From contig NZ_SSNH01000005.1 in NCBI RefSeq assembly GCF_005877005.1, forward strand, positions 186,001 to 250,000: 64,000 nt of DNA, written 5' to 3'. Position 1 is the stretch's first letter. The number at the start of each line of letters is the position of its first letter. Made by a program: the position numbers and the translations under genes. This DNA comes from Sinomonas susongensis. Lineage in GTDB: Bacteria > Actinomycetota > Actinomycetes > Actinomycetales > Micrococcaceae. This document shows, piece by piece, positions 55,287-64,000 of the stretch. A model generated the notes under the pieces. That model was not told the DNA's origin, ran no database searches, and saw only the letters and a list, made by a program, of their open reading frames with translations.

Positions 55287-56288
55287 GTGACCTCAATGAC
55301 CAACCCGCGCGCCGACCGCGTCCGGGATGTCGCCAAGCTCGCCCAGCGCTCGGCCCGGCAACGGCGGGGCCTGTTTCTCGCCGAGGGGCCCCAGGCCGTG
55401 CGGGAAGCGCTGAGGCTCGATGCCCGGCGCCGCGGCCCGCTGGCGGCTGGGGAGACGAAGGCGGCTGGGCAGACGAAGGCGGCTGGGGAGACGAAGGCGG
55501 CTGGGGAGACCATTTCGCCGCTCGTCACCGAGGTCTACGCAAGCCCTGCCTGCCTCGAGCGGTATCCCGAGCTGGACGAGCTGGCCTCAGCCGCGGGCGT
55601 CCTCCGCGTCGCGACGGAGGAAGTGGTCGCGGCGATGGCCGACACCGTCAACCCGCAGGGCATCGTCGCCGTGTGCAGGCAGCTCGACGTGTCCCTCGAC
55701 GAGGTCCTCTCCCGATCACCGCGCCTCGTCGCCGTCCTCTGCCGGGTGCAGGACCCGGGGAACGCCGGGACCATCCTGCGGGCCGCGGACGCGGCGGGCG
55801 CGGACGCGGTGGTCTTCGCTGAGGGCAGCGTCGACATCTACAACCCGAAGGCGGTCCGCAGCACGGCCGGGTCGCTGTTCCACGTGCCCGTCGTAGTCGG
55901 AACCGACGCCGACCAGCTTGCCGTCCGGATGCGGGCCGCGGGCTTGGGCGTTCTCGCCGCAGACGGCTACGGCTCTATAGACCTCGATGTGCTGCAGGAC
56001 GAGAGCGCTTCCCGCCGGCTGGGACTGCCAGCGAGCGCCGGCCCGAGCGCAGCCTCCGGCCCGAGCGCTACTGGGAACGCGCCGTCGTACGCCCTCGAGG
56101 CGCCCACCGCGTGGCTCTTCGGCAATGAAGCCCAGGGCCTTTCTGGAGACGAGCTCGCGCTTGCCGACGCAAGGGTCGCGGTGCCCGTCTACGGCGAGGC
56201 CGAGAGCCTGAACGTCGGGACGGCGGCCACCGTCTGCCTGTACGCGAGCGCTCGGGCGCAGCGGCTTGGCGTCGGAGCGAACGGGTAG
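55287..56288 (+). CDS. SpoU/TrmH family RNA 2'-O-methyltransferase (RlmB-like)
   Basis: The 333 residues have a substrate-binding N-terminal domain (RRGLFLAEGPQAVREAL) and the knotted SPOUT domain with VQDPGNAGTILRAADAAGADAVVF, WLFGNEAQGLSGDEL and PVYGEAESLNVGTAATVCLY, the three SpoU motifs. It methylates a ribose in 23S rRNA or tRNA; the target is unassigned. The GTG at 55287 follows TAAGGT (55275-55280) by 6 nt, so the longer start is supported over ATG 55296. An 18-bp repeat lies between the domains. It follows rplT as in many actinobacteria. Confidence 0.93.
   Translation: MTSMTNPRADRVRDVAKLAQRSARQRRGLFLAEGPQAVREALRLDARRRGPLAAGETKAAGQTKAAGETKAAGETISPLVTEVYASPACLERYPELDELASAAGVLRVATEEVVAAMADTVNPQGIVAVCRQLDVSLDEVLSRSPRLVAVLCRVQDPGNAGTILRAADAAGADAVVFAEGSVDIYNPKAVRSTAGSLFHVPVVVGTDADQLAVRMRAAGLGVLAADGYGSIDLDVLQDESASRRLGLPASAGPSAASGPSATGNAPSYALEAPTAWLFGNEAQGLSGDELALADARVAVPVYGEAESLNVGTAATVCLYASARAQRLGVGANG
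55443..55514 (+). repeat. 18-bp in-frame tandem repeat in the SpoU methyltransferase gene
   Basis: Four 18-bp units of the form GCGGCTGGGGAGACGAAG encode AAGETK repeats between the N-terminal domain and the next segment of the protein. Confidence 0.88.
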
Positions 56289-56298
56289 ATTCAGAAGC

Positions 56299-57282
56299 AT
56301 GTCGGCTTCCGGGGGTCCCAAGGCAGTGGTCGCTGCGCTCGCGGCCAACCTCTCCATCGCGGCGATGAAGTTCGTCGCGTTCGTCCTGACGTCCTCATCG
56401 TCGATGCTCGCAGAGGCCATCCACTCGGTGGCCGACTCGGGCAACCAGATCCTGCTGCTCATCGGCGGGAGGCGCTCCGCGCGGCACGCGAGCCCCCAGC
56501 ACCCTTTCGGCTACGGGCGCGAGCGCTACATCTACGCGTTCCTGGTGTCCATCGTCCTGTTCACGCTCGGTGGCCTGTTCGCGCTGTTCGAGGCCTGGGA
56601 GAAGTTCCAGCATCCGCATGGGATCGAGGGCCCGTGGTGGTGGGTTCCGCTGGCAATCCTCGTCGGCTCCATCGTTGCCGAGGGCCTCTCGTTCCGGACG
56701 GCTATCAGCGCCTCGAGGCCGGACCGCGGAGGGCAGAACCTCGTGCAGTTCATCCGTGCGGCCAAGCAGCCAGAGCTTCCGGTCATCCTCCTCGAAGACT
56801 TTGGTGCACTTGTCGGCCTTGCCTGCGCACTGTTCGGTGTCTCGCTCACGCTTGCCACGGGCAACGGGGTGTGGGACGCCCTGGGTACCGCGATGATCGG
56901 GATCCTGCTCGTGGTCATCGCCGTCGTCCTCGCCTTCGAGACGAGTTCGCTCCTGCTCGGCGAGTCGGCCACCTCGGCGGACATCGCGAAGATCGAGTCG
57001 GCGCTCGAGAGCGACGGGACGCGCATCATCCACCTTCGCACGCTTCATCTGGGTCCGGAGGAACTGCTCGTCGCTGCAAAATTCAGCGTCGGAACGGCGT
57101 CGACCGGTGCGGAGATCGCGAAGGCGATCGACGACGCCGAGGCTCGGATTCGCGCCGCCGTACCGAGCGCCCGGGTGATCTACCTCGAACCCGACATCCC
57201 GCGCGGACGGGTAGCGGTTGCCTCAGACGAGCGGGCGACGCCGCTCGAGCCGCCCGCTCACGGCGGCAACGCCGAGTCCTAG
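56299..57282 (+). CDS. Cation diffusion facilitator (cation efflux) family protein
   Basis: The 327-residue protein has about six membrane segments and the CDF metal-site signature ASSSMLAEAIHSVADSGNQILLLIGG (as SSSSMLAEAIHSVADSGNQ) near residue 45 and a second site in LLEDFGALVGLACAL. The C-terminal cytoplasmic domain follows ESATSADIAKIESALESDG. It probably exports zinc or another divalent metal with protons. TAGATT (56286-56291), which includes the stop codon of the preceding gene, ends 7 nt before the ATG. Its 3' end overlaps the convergent MFS gene by 60 bp. Confidence 0.9.
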   Translation: MSASGGPKAVVAALAANLSIAAMKFVAFVLTSSSSMLAEAIHSVADSGNQILLLIGGRRSARHASPQHPFGYGRERYIYAFLVSIVLFTLGGLFALFEAWEKFQHPHGIEGPWWWVPLAILVGSIVAEGLSFRTAISASRPDRGGQNLVQFIRAAKQPELPVILLEDFGALVGLACALFGVSLTLATGNGVWDALGTAMIGILLVVIAVVLAFETSSLLLGESATSADIAKIESALESDGTRIIHLRTLHLGPEELLVAAKFSVGTASTGAEIAKAIDDAEARIRAAVPSARVIYLEPDIPRGRVAVASDERATPLEPPAHGGNAES

Positions 57283-58491
57283 GACGGCGAGCACTGCGCC
57301 CACGAGGGCGGGTGCCGTGAAGCCCCAGCCCCAGCCGATGACGATGCCGCCGAGGAACGCGCCGAGGGCGTTCGCCACGTTGAGGGCCGAGTGGTTGAGC
57401 GAGGACGCGAGCGTGGGTGCGTCCGGCGCCGAGTCCAGCAGGCGGGCTTGGAGCGCAGGAATGAGGATCGAGCCCGAGCCGCCGACGACGAACACCATGA
57501 GGAGCGCCGTGGGCCACCAGAGCGCGCCGAGCGCGTAGAGGACCATGCAGACCGCCACGATCGCCAGGCCGCGGTAGACGGTTCCCATGACCGACTGGTC
57601 GGCGAGCCGGCCCCCCACGATGTTGCCGAGCACCATGCCCAGCCCGTAGAGCCCGACGACGAGCGGCATCAGGTCCTCGGGCAGCCCGGAGACACTCGTC
57701 ATGGTGTGCGAGATGTACGTGTACGTGGCAAAGAAGCCTCCGAAGCCCACGATGCCGATCAGTAGGGCGAGCCACATCTGCGCGCGCGAGAGCGCGCCGA
57801 GCTCTCGGCGGATGCTGGCCTCCGGGTGCGCGGGCTCGAACGGCACGAAGCGCCAGATCATCGCCACGGCGACCAGCCCGATGAAGGCCGTCAGGACGAA
57901 CAGAAGGCGCCAGCCGAAGGACTGGCCGAGCCACGTCGCGAACGGGACGCCCAGGACGTTGGCGACAGTGAGCCCGGACATGACGGTCGCGATCGCCCAG
58001 CCCCGCTTGGTCGGGGCGACGAGCGAGGCGGCGAGCACGGCTGCCGCGCCGAAGTAGGCGCCGTGCGGGAGGCCGGACGCGAACCGCGACACGAGCATCT
58101 GGCCGAAGCCGGCGGCGAAGACGGAAGACAGGTTCGCGAGGCCGATGAACCCCGCGAGGCCCATCACGAGGAACTTGCGCGGGAGGCGTGCGCCGACGGC
58201 AGCAAGCACCGGCGCCCCGACGACGACGCCGAGCGCGTACGCAGAGATCAGCTCGCCGGCCTGCGGCGTCGTGATGCCGAGGCCCCGCTCGATCTCCTTG
58301 AGCAGGCCCATGGTCGTGAACTCCACGGTGCCGATCCCGAAACCGCCGATCGCGAGCGCGACCATGGCCCAGAACAGGGCTTTCGGGGCAAGCGGTGGTC
58401 GGTGGGCGGGACTGTGGTCTGAGCTTGGGGATCGGGTAGGGGACGGTACGCGGGCGGAGCCCGGCGCGAGCTGAGCGTCGGATGTCGTCAC
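57223..58491 (-). CDS. MFS transporter (AraJ/drug-resistance type)
   Basis: The 422-residue protein has a Pro/Ser-rich cytoplasmic N-terminus of about 40 residues and twelve hydrophobic segments. ALAIGGFGIGTVEFTTMGLLKEIERGLGITTPQAGELISAYALGVVVGAPVLAAV is the typical N-terminal part of AraJ-like MFS exporters. I chose the GTG at 58491; the open frame continues far upstream but that part is shadow sequence of the Nudix and radical SAM region. The substrate is unknown. Confidence 0.9.
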   Translation of the reverse strand: MTTSDAQLAPGSARVPSPTRSPSSDHSPAHRPPLAPKALFWAMVALAIGGFGIGTVEFTTMGLLKEIERGLGITTPQAGELISAYALGVVVGAPVLAAVGARLPRKFLVMGLAGFIGLANLSSVFAAGFGQMLVSRFASGLPHGAYFGAAAVLAASLVAPTKRGWAIATVMSGLTVANVLGVPFATWLGQSFGWRLLFVLTAFIGLVAVAMIWRFVPFEPAHPEASIRRELGALSRAQMWLALLIGIVGFGGFFATYTYISHTMTSVSGLPEDLMPLVVGLYGLGMVLGNIVGGRLADQSVMGTVYRGLAIVAVCMVLYALGALWWPTALLMVFVVGGSGSILIPALQARLLDSAPDAPTLASSLNHSALNVANALGAFLGGIVIGWGWGFTAPALVGAVLAVLGLGVAAVSGRLERRRPLV

Positions 58492-58602
58492 GCGGGCGTC
58501 AACCCCCGACGGCACCCGTGCATTCCTTGGATCCTCATCGGAGGCCCCGCAGGTCCGTCTCGGAGCTGCGCAAGTCCAACGGCTGGCGTCTACACTTGCA
58601 CG

Positions 58603-59046
58603 GTGCAGCTGGGTCGAGCGCAAGTCACGGTACAGGTAGTGGGCGCGGCGATCGTCGATTCGCTTGAACGCCCTACGCGGATGCTCGCGGCCCGAAGGAC
58701 GGCCCCGCCTGCCTTGGCCGGGATGTGGGAGTTCCCGGGCGGGAAGGTCGAGGCCGGCGAATCCCCAGAGGGGGCGCTTCACCGTGAACTCGCCGAAGAG
58801 CTCGGCGTGCGCGTTGAGCTCGGACAGGAAGTCCTGGCGCCACAGCCCAGCGGGTGGCCGCTCAACGCCAAGGCGGCGATGCGCGTCTGGTTTGCCGAGA
58901 TCGTCGATGGTGATCCGGCCCCCCTCGAGGACCACGACGAGCTCTGCTGGGTGGGGCTGGACGACGTCGGAGGGCTGACAGGACTCGCCTGGATCCCCGC
59001 CGACTTTCCCATCGTCGAGGCAGTGCGATCGGCGGTCCGAGCCTAG
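58603..59046 (+). CDS. Nudix hydrolase (MutT-like)
   Basis: The Nudix box G-x5-E-x7-REU-x-EE-x-GU is intact at residues 47-69 (GKVEAGESPEGALHRELAEE then LGV). The preceding ARRTAPPALAGMWEFPGGK is the MutT-type block, so removal of 8-oxo-dGTP is a fair guess but unproven. The GTG start has TACACT ending 6 nt upstream, a leaderless arrangement. Its last 4 bp overlap the convergent radical SAM gene. The short 147-residue form is normal. Confidence 0.92.
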   Translation: MQLGRAQVTVQVVGAAIVDSLERPTRMLAARRTAPPALAGMWEFPGGKVEAGESPEGALHRELAEELGVRVELGQEVLAPQPSGWPLNAKAAMRVWFAEIVDGDPAPLEDHDELCWVGLDDVGGLTGLAWIPADFPIVEAVRSAVRA

Positions 59047-60128
59047 AAGAGCTCGCCCTGCACGCCCGCCGGTCGGAGCTCGATGGCGGGCTCGGAGCCC
59101 CCGGGGCCGGTGCCGTCGGGCCCGGTGCCTTCGGGGCCTCCGCTGCCGGCCATGCGGTGTCCAAAGCTCTCGGAACCGCCAAAGCCGTGTCTTGTCTTGG
59201 CCGCATTGACGCGGCGCGCCAGCCATGCCCGGTAGTCCTTGGGGGCGTACGCCCCGTTGCCGTAGAGCCTCCGGTAGCGGCCGACGAGGCGCGGGTGCTC
59301 GCGGGCGAGCCATTGCAGGAACCATTCCTTGGTGCCTGGGCGCAGGTGGAGCGCCCCGGCCGTGACCCCTGTGGCTCCCGCCGCGGCGAGGGAGCCGAAG
59401 AGCGCATCGAGCTGGTCCTCTCCGTCCGTGAGCCAGGGCAGGATCGGCATGGCCATGACGCCGCATGCCAGGCCCGCGTCGCGCAGCTTCGAGATGAGCG
59501 ACAACCGGGCCGCGGGTGCCGGGGTGCCCGGCTCGATCATGGACTGGAGCTCTGGGTCGAGCATCGCGAGTGAGATCGCGGTTCCCACGGGCACGTGCGC
59601 AGCCGCCGCCTTGAGCAGCGGCAGGTCCCGGGCGAGGAGCGTCCCCTTGGTCAGGATCGAGAACGGGGTGCCCGATTCGGCAAGAGCGCGGATTATGCCG
59701 GGCATCAGGGCGTACCGCCCCTCGGCACGCTGGTACGGATCAGTGTTGGTGCCGAGGGCCACGTGCTCGCGGGACCACGAGGGCCGGGCGAGCTCGGCCT
59801 TCAGGACGTCGACGACGTTGACCTTGACCACGAGCTGCCGGTCGAAGTCCAGGCCTGCATCGAGGTCCAGATAGGTGTGGGTGCCGCGCGCAAAGCAGTA
59901 GACGCATGCGTGGCTGCACCCCCGATAGGGATTGATCGTCCACCTGAACGGCATGGAGGACGCCGGCGGCACCTTGTTGAGCGCCGATCTCGCGGCGACC
60001 TCATGAAACGTGATGCCTTGGAACTCCGGCGTCCGGACGGCGCGGAGGAGGCCGGCAAGCGGAATGAGGGGAGCGCCCCCAGTCCTCTCTTCGGTGTCAC
60101 CCTGCGCTGTCTGCGTGTTCCATCGCAT
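59043..60128 (-). CDS. Rv2578c-like radical SAM protein
   Basis: The 4Fe-4S motif C-x3-C-x2-C lies in YRGCSHACVYCFARGTHTYL with cysteines 71, 75 and 78; this spacing and the following FARGTH are those of the Rv2578c family, distantly similar to spore photoproduct lyase. The 361-residue protein continues with LGTNTDPYQRAEGRYALMPGIIRALAESGTPFSILTKGTLL. A Gly/Pro-rich tail ends in QGELF. A LexA-box-like palindrome lies 10 bp upstream of the ATG. Function is unknown; DNA repair is an inference from the family resemblance and the box. Confidence 0.9.
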   Translation of the reverse strand: MRWNTQTAQGDTEERTGGAPLIPLAGLLRAVRTPEFQGITFHEVAARSALNKVPPASSMPFRWTINPYRGCSHACVYCFARGTHTYLDLDAGLDFDRQLVVKVNVVDVLKAELARPSWSREHVALGTNTDPYQRAEGRYALMPGIIRALAESGTPFSILTKGTLLARDLPLLKAAAAHVPVGTAISLAMLDPELQSMIEPGTPAPAARLSLISKLRDAGLACGVMAMPILPWLTDGEDQLDALFGSLAAAGATGVTAGALHLRPGTKEWFLQWLAREHPRLVGRYRRLYGNGAYAPKDYRAWLARRVNAAKTRHGFGGSESFGHRMAGSGGPEGTGPDGTGPGGSEPAIELRPAGVQGELF

Positions 60129-60137
60129 AGAACCTAT

Positions 60138-60153
60138 TCGAATACATTTTCGA
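60138..60153. promoter_or_regulatory. LexA-box-like palindrome upstream of the radical SAM gene
   Basis: TCGAATACATTTTCGA is symmetric and matches TCGAAC-N4-GTTCGA except for one paired change in each half. It lies in the 33-bp gap between the SIMPL gene and the radical SAM gene, 10 bp before the latter's ATG. Confidence 0.65.
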
Positions 60154-60161
60154 ACCGGCTG

Positions 60162-60854
60162 TCAAGCGCTGTGGCCGTTGCCCTCGTGCTCACGCCTCGG
60201 CGCCGGCGAGAGCCTCCACACGACGGAGACCGAGGCGCTGACCGTGGTCTCGCCCGCTTCAATCGGCATGGGTTCGACAGAGCTGGCCAGTGCTGCGCGC
60301 GCGAGCGGGACGGGCGTCCCGGGCGGGCTGAAGGCCGCGGCGTCGATCCGCAGGACCGGCCCCAAGGTGCGCCCGGCCATTCGGGCGAGCCGCTCAGCCG
60401 CCGCCCGCGCGTCGTCGAACGCCGCCTCCTGGGCGGCCGCCTGGAGGCCCGACCGATCGCCCACCTCGAAGGACAGCCCGTGGAGCCTCAAGCTGTCGCC
60501 CGCACTGCGGACGACGGCGTCGAGCAGCTCGGGCGCCCGCCCGAGCTCGCGGACGGTGACGGTGAGCTCCGAGCTCGCCACGTAGGCGACCACCTGCTGG
60601 CCGCTCGTTTCGCGCCACACCGTCTCGCTCCTGACGCTGAGGCCGCCCGTCGAGAGGTCCGGGCGCGCAACGCCGTGCTCGACAATGCTGTCCACCACCC
60701 TGCGGGCAGCGGCGGACGCGCCCGCGTAGGCCTGGGCAAGGCCGGGTTCGCGCACCTCGACGGAGAGGCGGAGGACGGCGGCGTCCGGTGCGGTGCGGAC
60801 AACCCCCACGCCGGTCGTGCTGACAATGTCGGGCTTGTGTACCACGCCTCTCAC
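60162..60854 (-). CDS. SIMPL (DUF541) domain protein
   Basis: The 230-residue protein has the SIMPL fold sequence: IVSTTGVGVVRTAPDAAVLRLSVEVREPGLAQAYAGASAAARRVVDSIVEHGVARPDLSTGGLSVRSE, then the second half from DARAAAERLARMAGRTLGPVLRIDAAA. Family members are usually periplasmic or outer-surface; this one has no obvious signal peptide from the starts I considered. GTG 60854 has GGGACGGAG at a reasonable distance; GTG 60845 is an alternative. Function is unknown. It is divergent from pheS. Confidence 0.8.
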   Translation of the reverse strand: MRGVVHKPDIVSTTGVGVVRTAPDAAVLRLSVEVREPGLAQAYAGASAAARRVVDSIVEHGVARPDLSTGGLSVRSETVWRETSGQQVVAYVASSELTVTVRELGRAPELLDAVVRSAGDSLRLHGLSFEVGDRSGLQAAAQEAAFDDARAAAERLARMAGRTLGPVLRIDAAAFSPPGTPVPLARAALASSVEPMPIEAGETTVSASVSVVWRLSPAPRREHEGNGHSA

Positions 60855-60946
60855 GGTAGCCGTGCTCCGTCCCGTCGCCCAGAGCCGAGCGCGTCTGCCG
60901 AGGGCGCGTCTACTAGACTGAGGGCGCAAACCCACCCGCTGCGTAA

Positions 60947-62017
<1,071 letters not shown>

Positions 62018-62021
62018 GCAC

Positions 62022-64000
62022 ATGCGAATCCCCCTTTCCTGGCTGCGCGAATACACGCAGCTCCCGGCGGACGAGACCGCCGAAGACCTCATGGCGGACC
62101 TCGTCTCGGTCGGGCTCGAGGAGGAGGCCGTCCACCGGCCCTCCGAGAGCATCAGCGGGCCCATCGTGGTCGGGCAGGTCCTGAGCCTCGTCAAGGAGCC
62201 GCAGACCAACGGCAAGACCATCAACTGGTGCCAGGTCCGCGTGGTCCCCGAGGGCCAGGAGCAGACCCTCACGGGCAAGGGCATCGACCCCTCGGGCGTG
62301 CAGGGCATCGTGTGCGGAGCCCACAACTTCGTCGAGGGCGACAAGGTCGTCGTGACGCTGCCGGGTGCGACGCTGCCCGGCGACTTCCACATCGCCGCCC
62401 GCAAGACCTACGGCCACGTTTCGGCCGGCATGATCGCTTCGGCCCGAGAGCTCGGCATCGGGGAGGACCACGACGGGATCATCGTCCTCTCGCGCCTCGG
62501 CCTCGACCCTGAGATCGGAACCGACGCGCTCGCGCTCTTCGGCCTGGACGACGAGGCTGCCGAGATCAACGTGACGCCGGACCGCAGCTACTGCTTCTCG
62601 ATCCGCGGGATCGCCCGCGAGTACGCGCATGCCACGGGAACGTCGTTCGAGGACCCGGCCACGCGCGTCACGCCGCCGGCATCCCTTGAAGGCGGCTACG
62701 ACGTCGTCCTCGACGACCGGGCCCCCATCCACGGCGTGCTCGGCTGCGATCGCTTCGTGGCCCGCACCGTCCGCGGGATCGATCCGACCCGCCCGACCCC
62801 TCAGTGGATGGTCTCGCGCCTCCGGCTTGCGGGCGTGCGCTCGATCTCGCTGCCGGTCGACATCTCGAACTACGTCATGTTCGAGCTCGGCCAGCCGACC
62901 CACTGCTACGACCTCGACAAGCTCACCGGAACGATCACCGTGCGCCGCGCGGAGGATGGCGAGAAGCTCGAGACCCTCGACGGGAAGGTCCGCGAGCTCG
63001 ATCCCGAGGACCTGCTCATCACGGACGAGTCGGGACCGATCGGCATCGCCGGCGTCATGGGCGGCGCGTCCACCGAATGCTCCGACACGACGGTCAGCGT
63101 GCTCATCGAGTCCGCCCACTTCGACACGGTCACCGTCGGCCGCTCGCGCCGTCGGCACAAGCTGCCGTCCGAGGCATCGAAGCGCTTCGAGCGCGGCGTC
63201 GACTGGCAGGTCGCCGACGAGGCCGCCCAGCGAGTCGTCGACCTGCTGGTCGAGCTCGGCGGCGGTGTCGCGGACGAGGCCGGGACCGACGTCGGCAGCG
63301 CGCCGGCGCCCACCCGGATCCTCCTGCCCGGGACGTTCGCCTCGGAACGCATCGGCATGGAGTTCAGCGAGGAGCTCATCGCCCGGACCCTCGGCGACCT
63401 CGGGGCGGCAGTCGAACGGCGCGGCGCAGACTTCCTCGTGACGCCGCCGAGCTGGCGCCTCGACCTCGAGACCAAGGAGGACCTCTCCGAAGAGATCGCG
63501 CGGCTCGTCGGCTACGACAAGATCCCGTCGCGTCTCCCGGTTGCCCCTCCCGGTCGAGGCCTCACAAGGACCCAGCAGCAGCGCCGGCGCCTCGTGCAGG
63601 CGCTCGCCGACGCTGGGCTGACCGAGGTCCTCGCCTACCCGTTCGTCTCGGAGACGGCCAACGCGACCTTCGGTATGGCGGAGGCGGGCGCGCCGCGCCC
63701 TGCCGTCAAGCTCGCGAATCCGCTGAGCGAGGAGCTCGGCTGGCTGCGGACGTCGATGCTGCCAGGCCTCCTCGAGGTCGCCAAGCGGAACAACGCCCGT
63801 GGCCTCCGCGACCTCGCGCTGTTCGAGGCGGGACTCGTGTTCCTCCCCGAGGACGGTGCGATCGGCTCCGCCTCGATCCCCCCGCTCGGGGAGCGGCCCA
63901 CCGACGACATCCTCGACGCCCTCGAGGCTGGGCTCCCGCACCAGCCGCTGCACGTCGCGGCCGTCTTCACGGGTCACGACTCGCCAGCCGCCGCGAACCA
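62022..64000 (+). CDS. pheT: Phenylalanyl-tRNA synthetase beta subunit, 5' part (3' truncated by window)
   Basis: The visible 659 residues start at ATG 62022 (MRIPLSWLREYTQLP) and run off the window end without a stop. They contain the tRNA-binding/OB domain (VVGQVLSLVKEPQTNGKTINWCQVRV... IVCGAHNFVEGDKVVVTLPGATLPG), the B3/B4 editing domain (about 200-400) with RFVARTVRGIDP, and the B5 domain. PheT edits mischarged tyrosine. It is coupled to pheS. Confidence 0.97.
   Translation, partial: MRIPLSWLREYTQLPADETAEDLMADLVSVGLEEEAVHRPSESISGPIVVGQVLSLVKEPQTNGKTINWCQVRVVPEGQEQTLTGKGIDPSGVQGIVCGAHNFVEGDKVVVTLPGATLPGDFHIAARKTYGHVSAGMIASARELGIGEDHDGIIVLSRLGLDPEIGTDALALFGLDDEAAEINVTPDRSYCFSIRGIAREYAHATGTSFEDPATRVTPPASLEGGYDVVLDDRAPIHGVLGCDRFVARTVRGIDPTRPTPQWMVSRLRLAGVRSISLPVDISNYVMFELGQPTHCYDLDKLTGTITVRRAEDGEKLETLDGKVRELDPEDLLITDESGPIGIAGVMGGASTECSDTTVSVLIESAHFDTVTVGRSRRRHKLPSEASKRFERGVDWQVADEAAQRVVDLLVELGGGVADEAGTDVGSAPAPTRILLPGTFASERIGMEFSEELIARTLGDLGAAVERRGADFLVTPPSWRLDLETKEDLSEEIARLVGYDKIPSRLPVAPPGRGLTRTQQQRRRLVQALADAGLTEVLAYPFVSETANATFGMAEAGAPRPAVKLANPLSEELGWLRTSMLPGLLEVAKRNNARGLRDLALFEAGLVFLPEDGAIGSASIPPLGERPTDDILDALEAGLPHQPLHVAAVFTGHDSPAAAN

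Noticed and set aside
57223-59466. 747-codon minus frame joining the MFS gene to upstream sequence
   Set aside because: Only the part from GTG 58491 onward encodes an MFS protein; the upstream part is antisense to the Nudix gene and out of frame in the radical SAM gene.

Overview
The window is 64 kb of dense, high-GC, mostly housekeeping chromosome from an actinobacterium. Several things suggest a Micrococcaceae member of the Arthrobacter/Sinomonas type: very high GC at third codon positions, many GTG starts, likely leaderless mRNAs (a TANNNT -10 hexamer 6-7 nt before the start codon), TCGAAC-N4-GTTCGA LexA boxes, and the order ftsK-pgsA-cinA-clgR-DUF3046-recA-recX-miaB-miaA-dapF-hflX-lexA-LysM, which parallels the mycobacterial chromosome. 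The genus is inference. I saw no tRNA, rRNA, IS element, prophage or CRISPR array.

Layout. 1-12.4 kb: end of nusA, ylxR, infB, rbfA, truB, two small membrane proteins, ribF, an inserted tryptophan-catabolic pair kynA-kynU (kynU carries an apparent one-base frameshift), rpsO and pnp. 12.4-17.6 kb: an M16 peptidase, then on the minus strand an ABC transporter pair, a secreted LolA-like protein and a TolB-like propeller. 17.6-23.3 kb: molybdenum cofactor genes (moaD, moaA minus; a membrane-anchored molybdopterin oxidoreductase, moeA, moaC, mogA, moaE plus). 23.4-28.3 kb: dapB, a small membrane protein, a nitrilase-family hydrolase, dapA and RNase J. 28.4-46.5 kb: ftsK, pgsA, pncC/cinA, clgR, marR, DUF3046, recA, recX, a secreted coiled-coil cell-wall protein, miaB, miaA, dapF, two minus-strand genes, hflX, a DinG-type helicase, lexA and a divergent LysM protein. 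46.6-52.5 kb: hisC, hisB, hisH, a 51-aa membrane protein, hisA/priA, an SseB-like protein and an MFS protein. 52.5-55.2 kb: DUF1844 and infC-rpmI-rplT. 55.3-64 kb: a SpoU methyltransferase, a cation efflux protein, an MFS exporter, a Nudix hydrolase, an Rv2578c-like radical SAM protein, a SIMPL protein, pheS and partial pheT.

The most interesting layer is regulatory. Five LexA-box-like palindromes occur: before recA, two in the lexA/LysM divergent region, before the radical SAM gene, and a perfect one at 24636-24651 with no recognisable target. recA also has a match to the LexA-independent RecA-NDp (PafBC-type) promoter. Together these outline a two-branch DNA-damage response that may include a LysM cell-division inhibitor and a little-characterised radical SAM protein with a C-terminal clamp-binding-like motif. 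Translation genes also show possible RNA control: infC appears to start at ATT behind a terminator-like hairpin, and hflX follows a leaderless five-codon ORF (MRLFK) and a hairpin. In-frame minisatellites occur in infB, truB, hisH, infC and rlmB.
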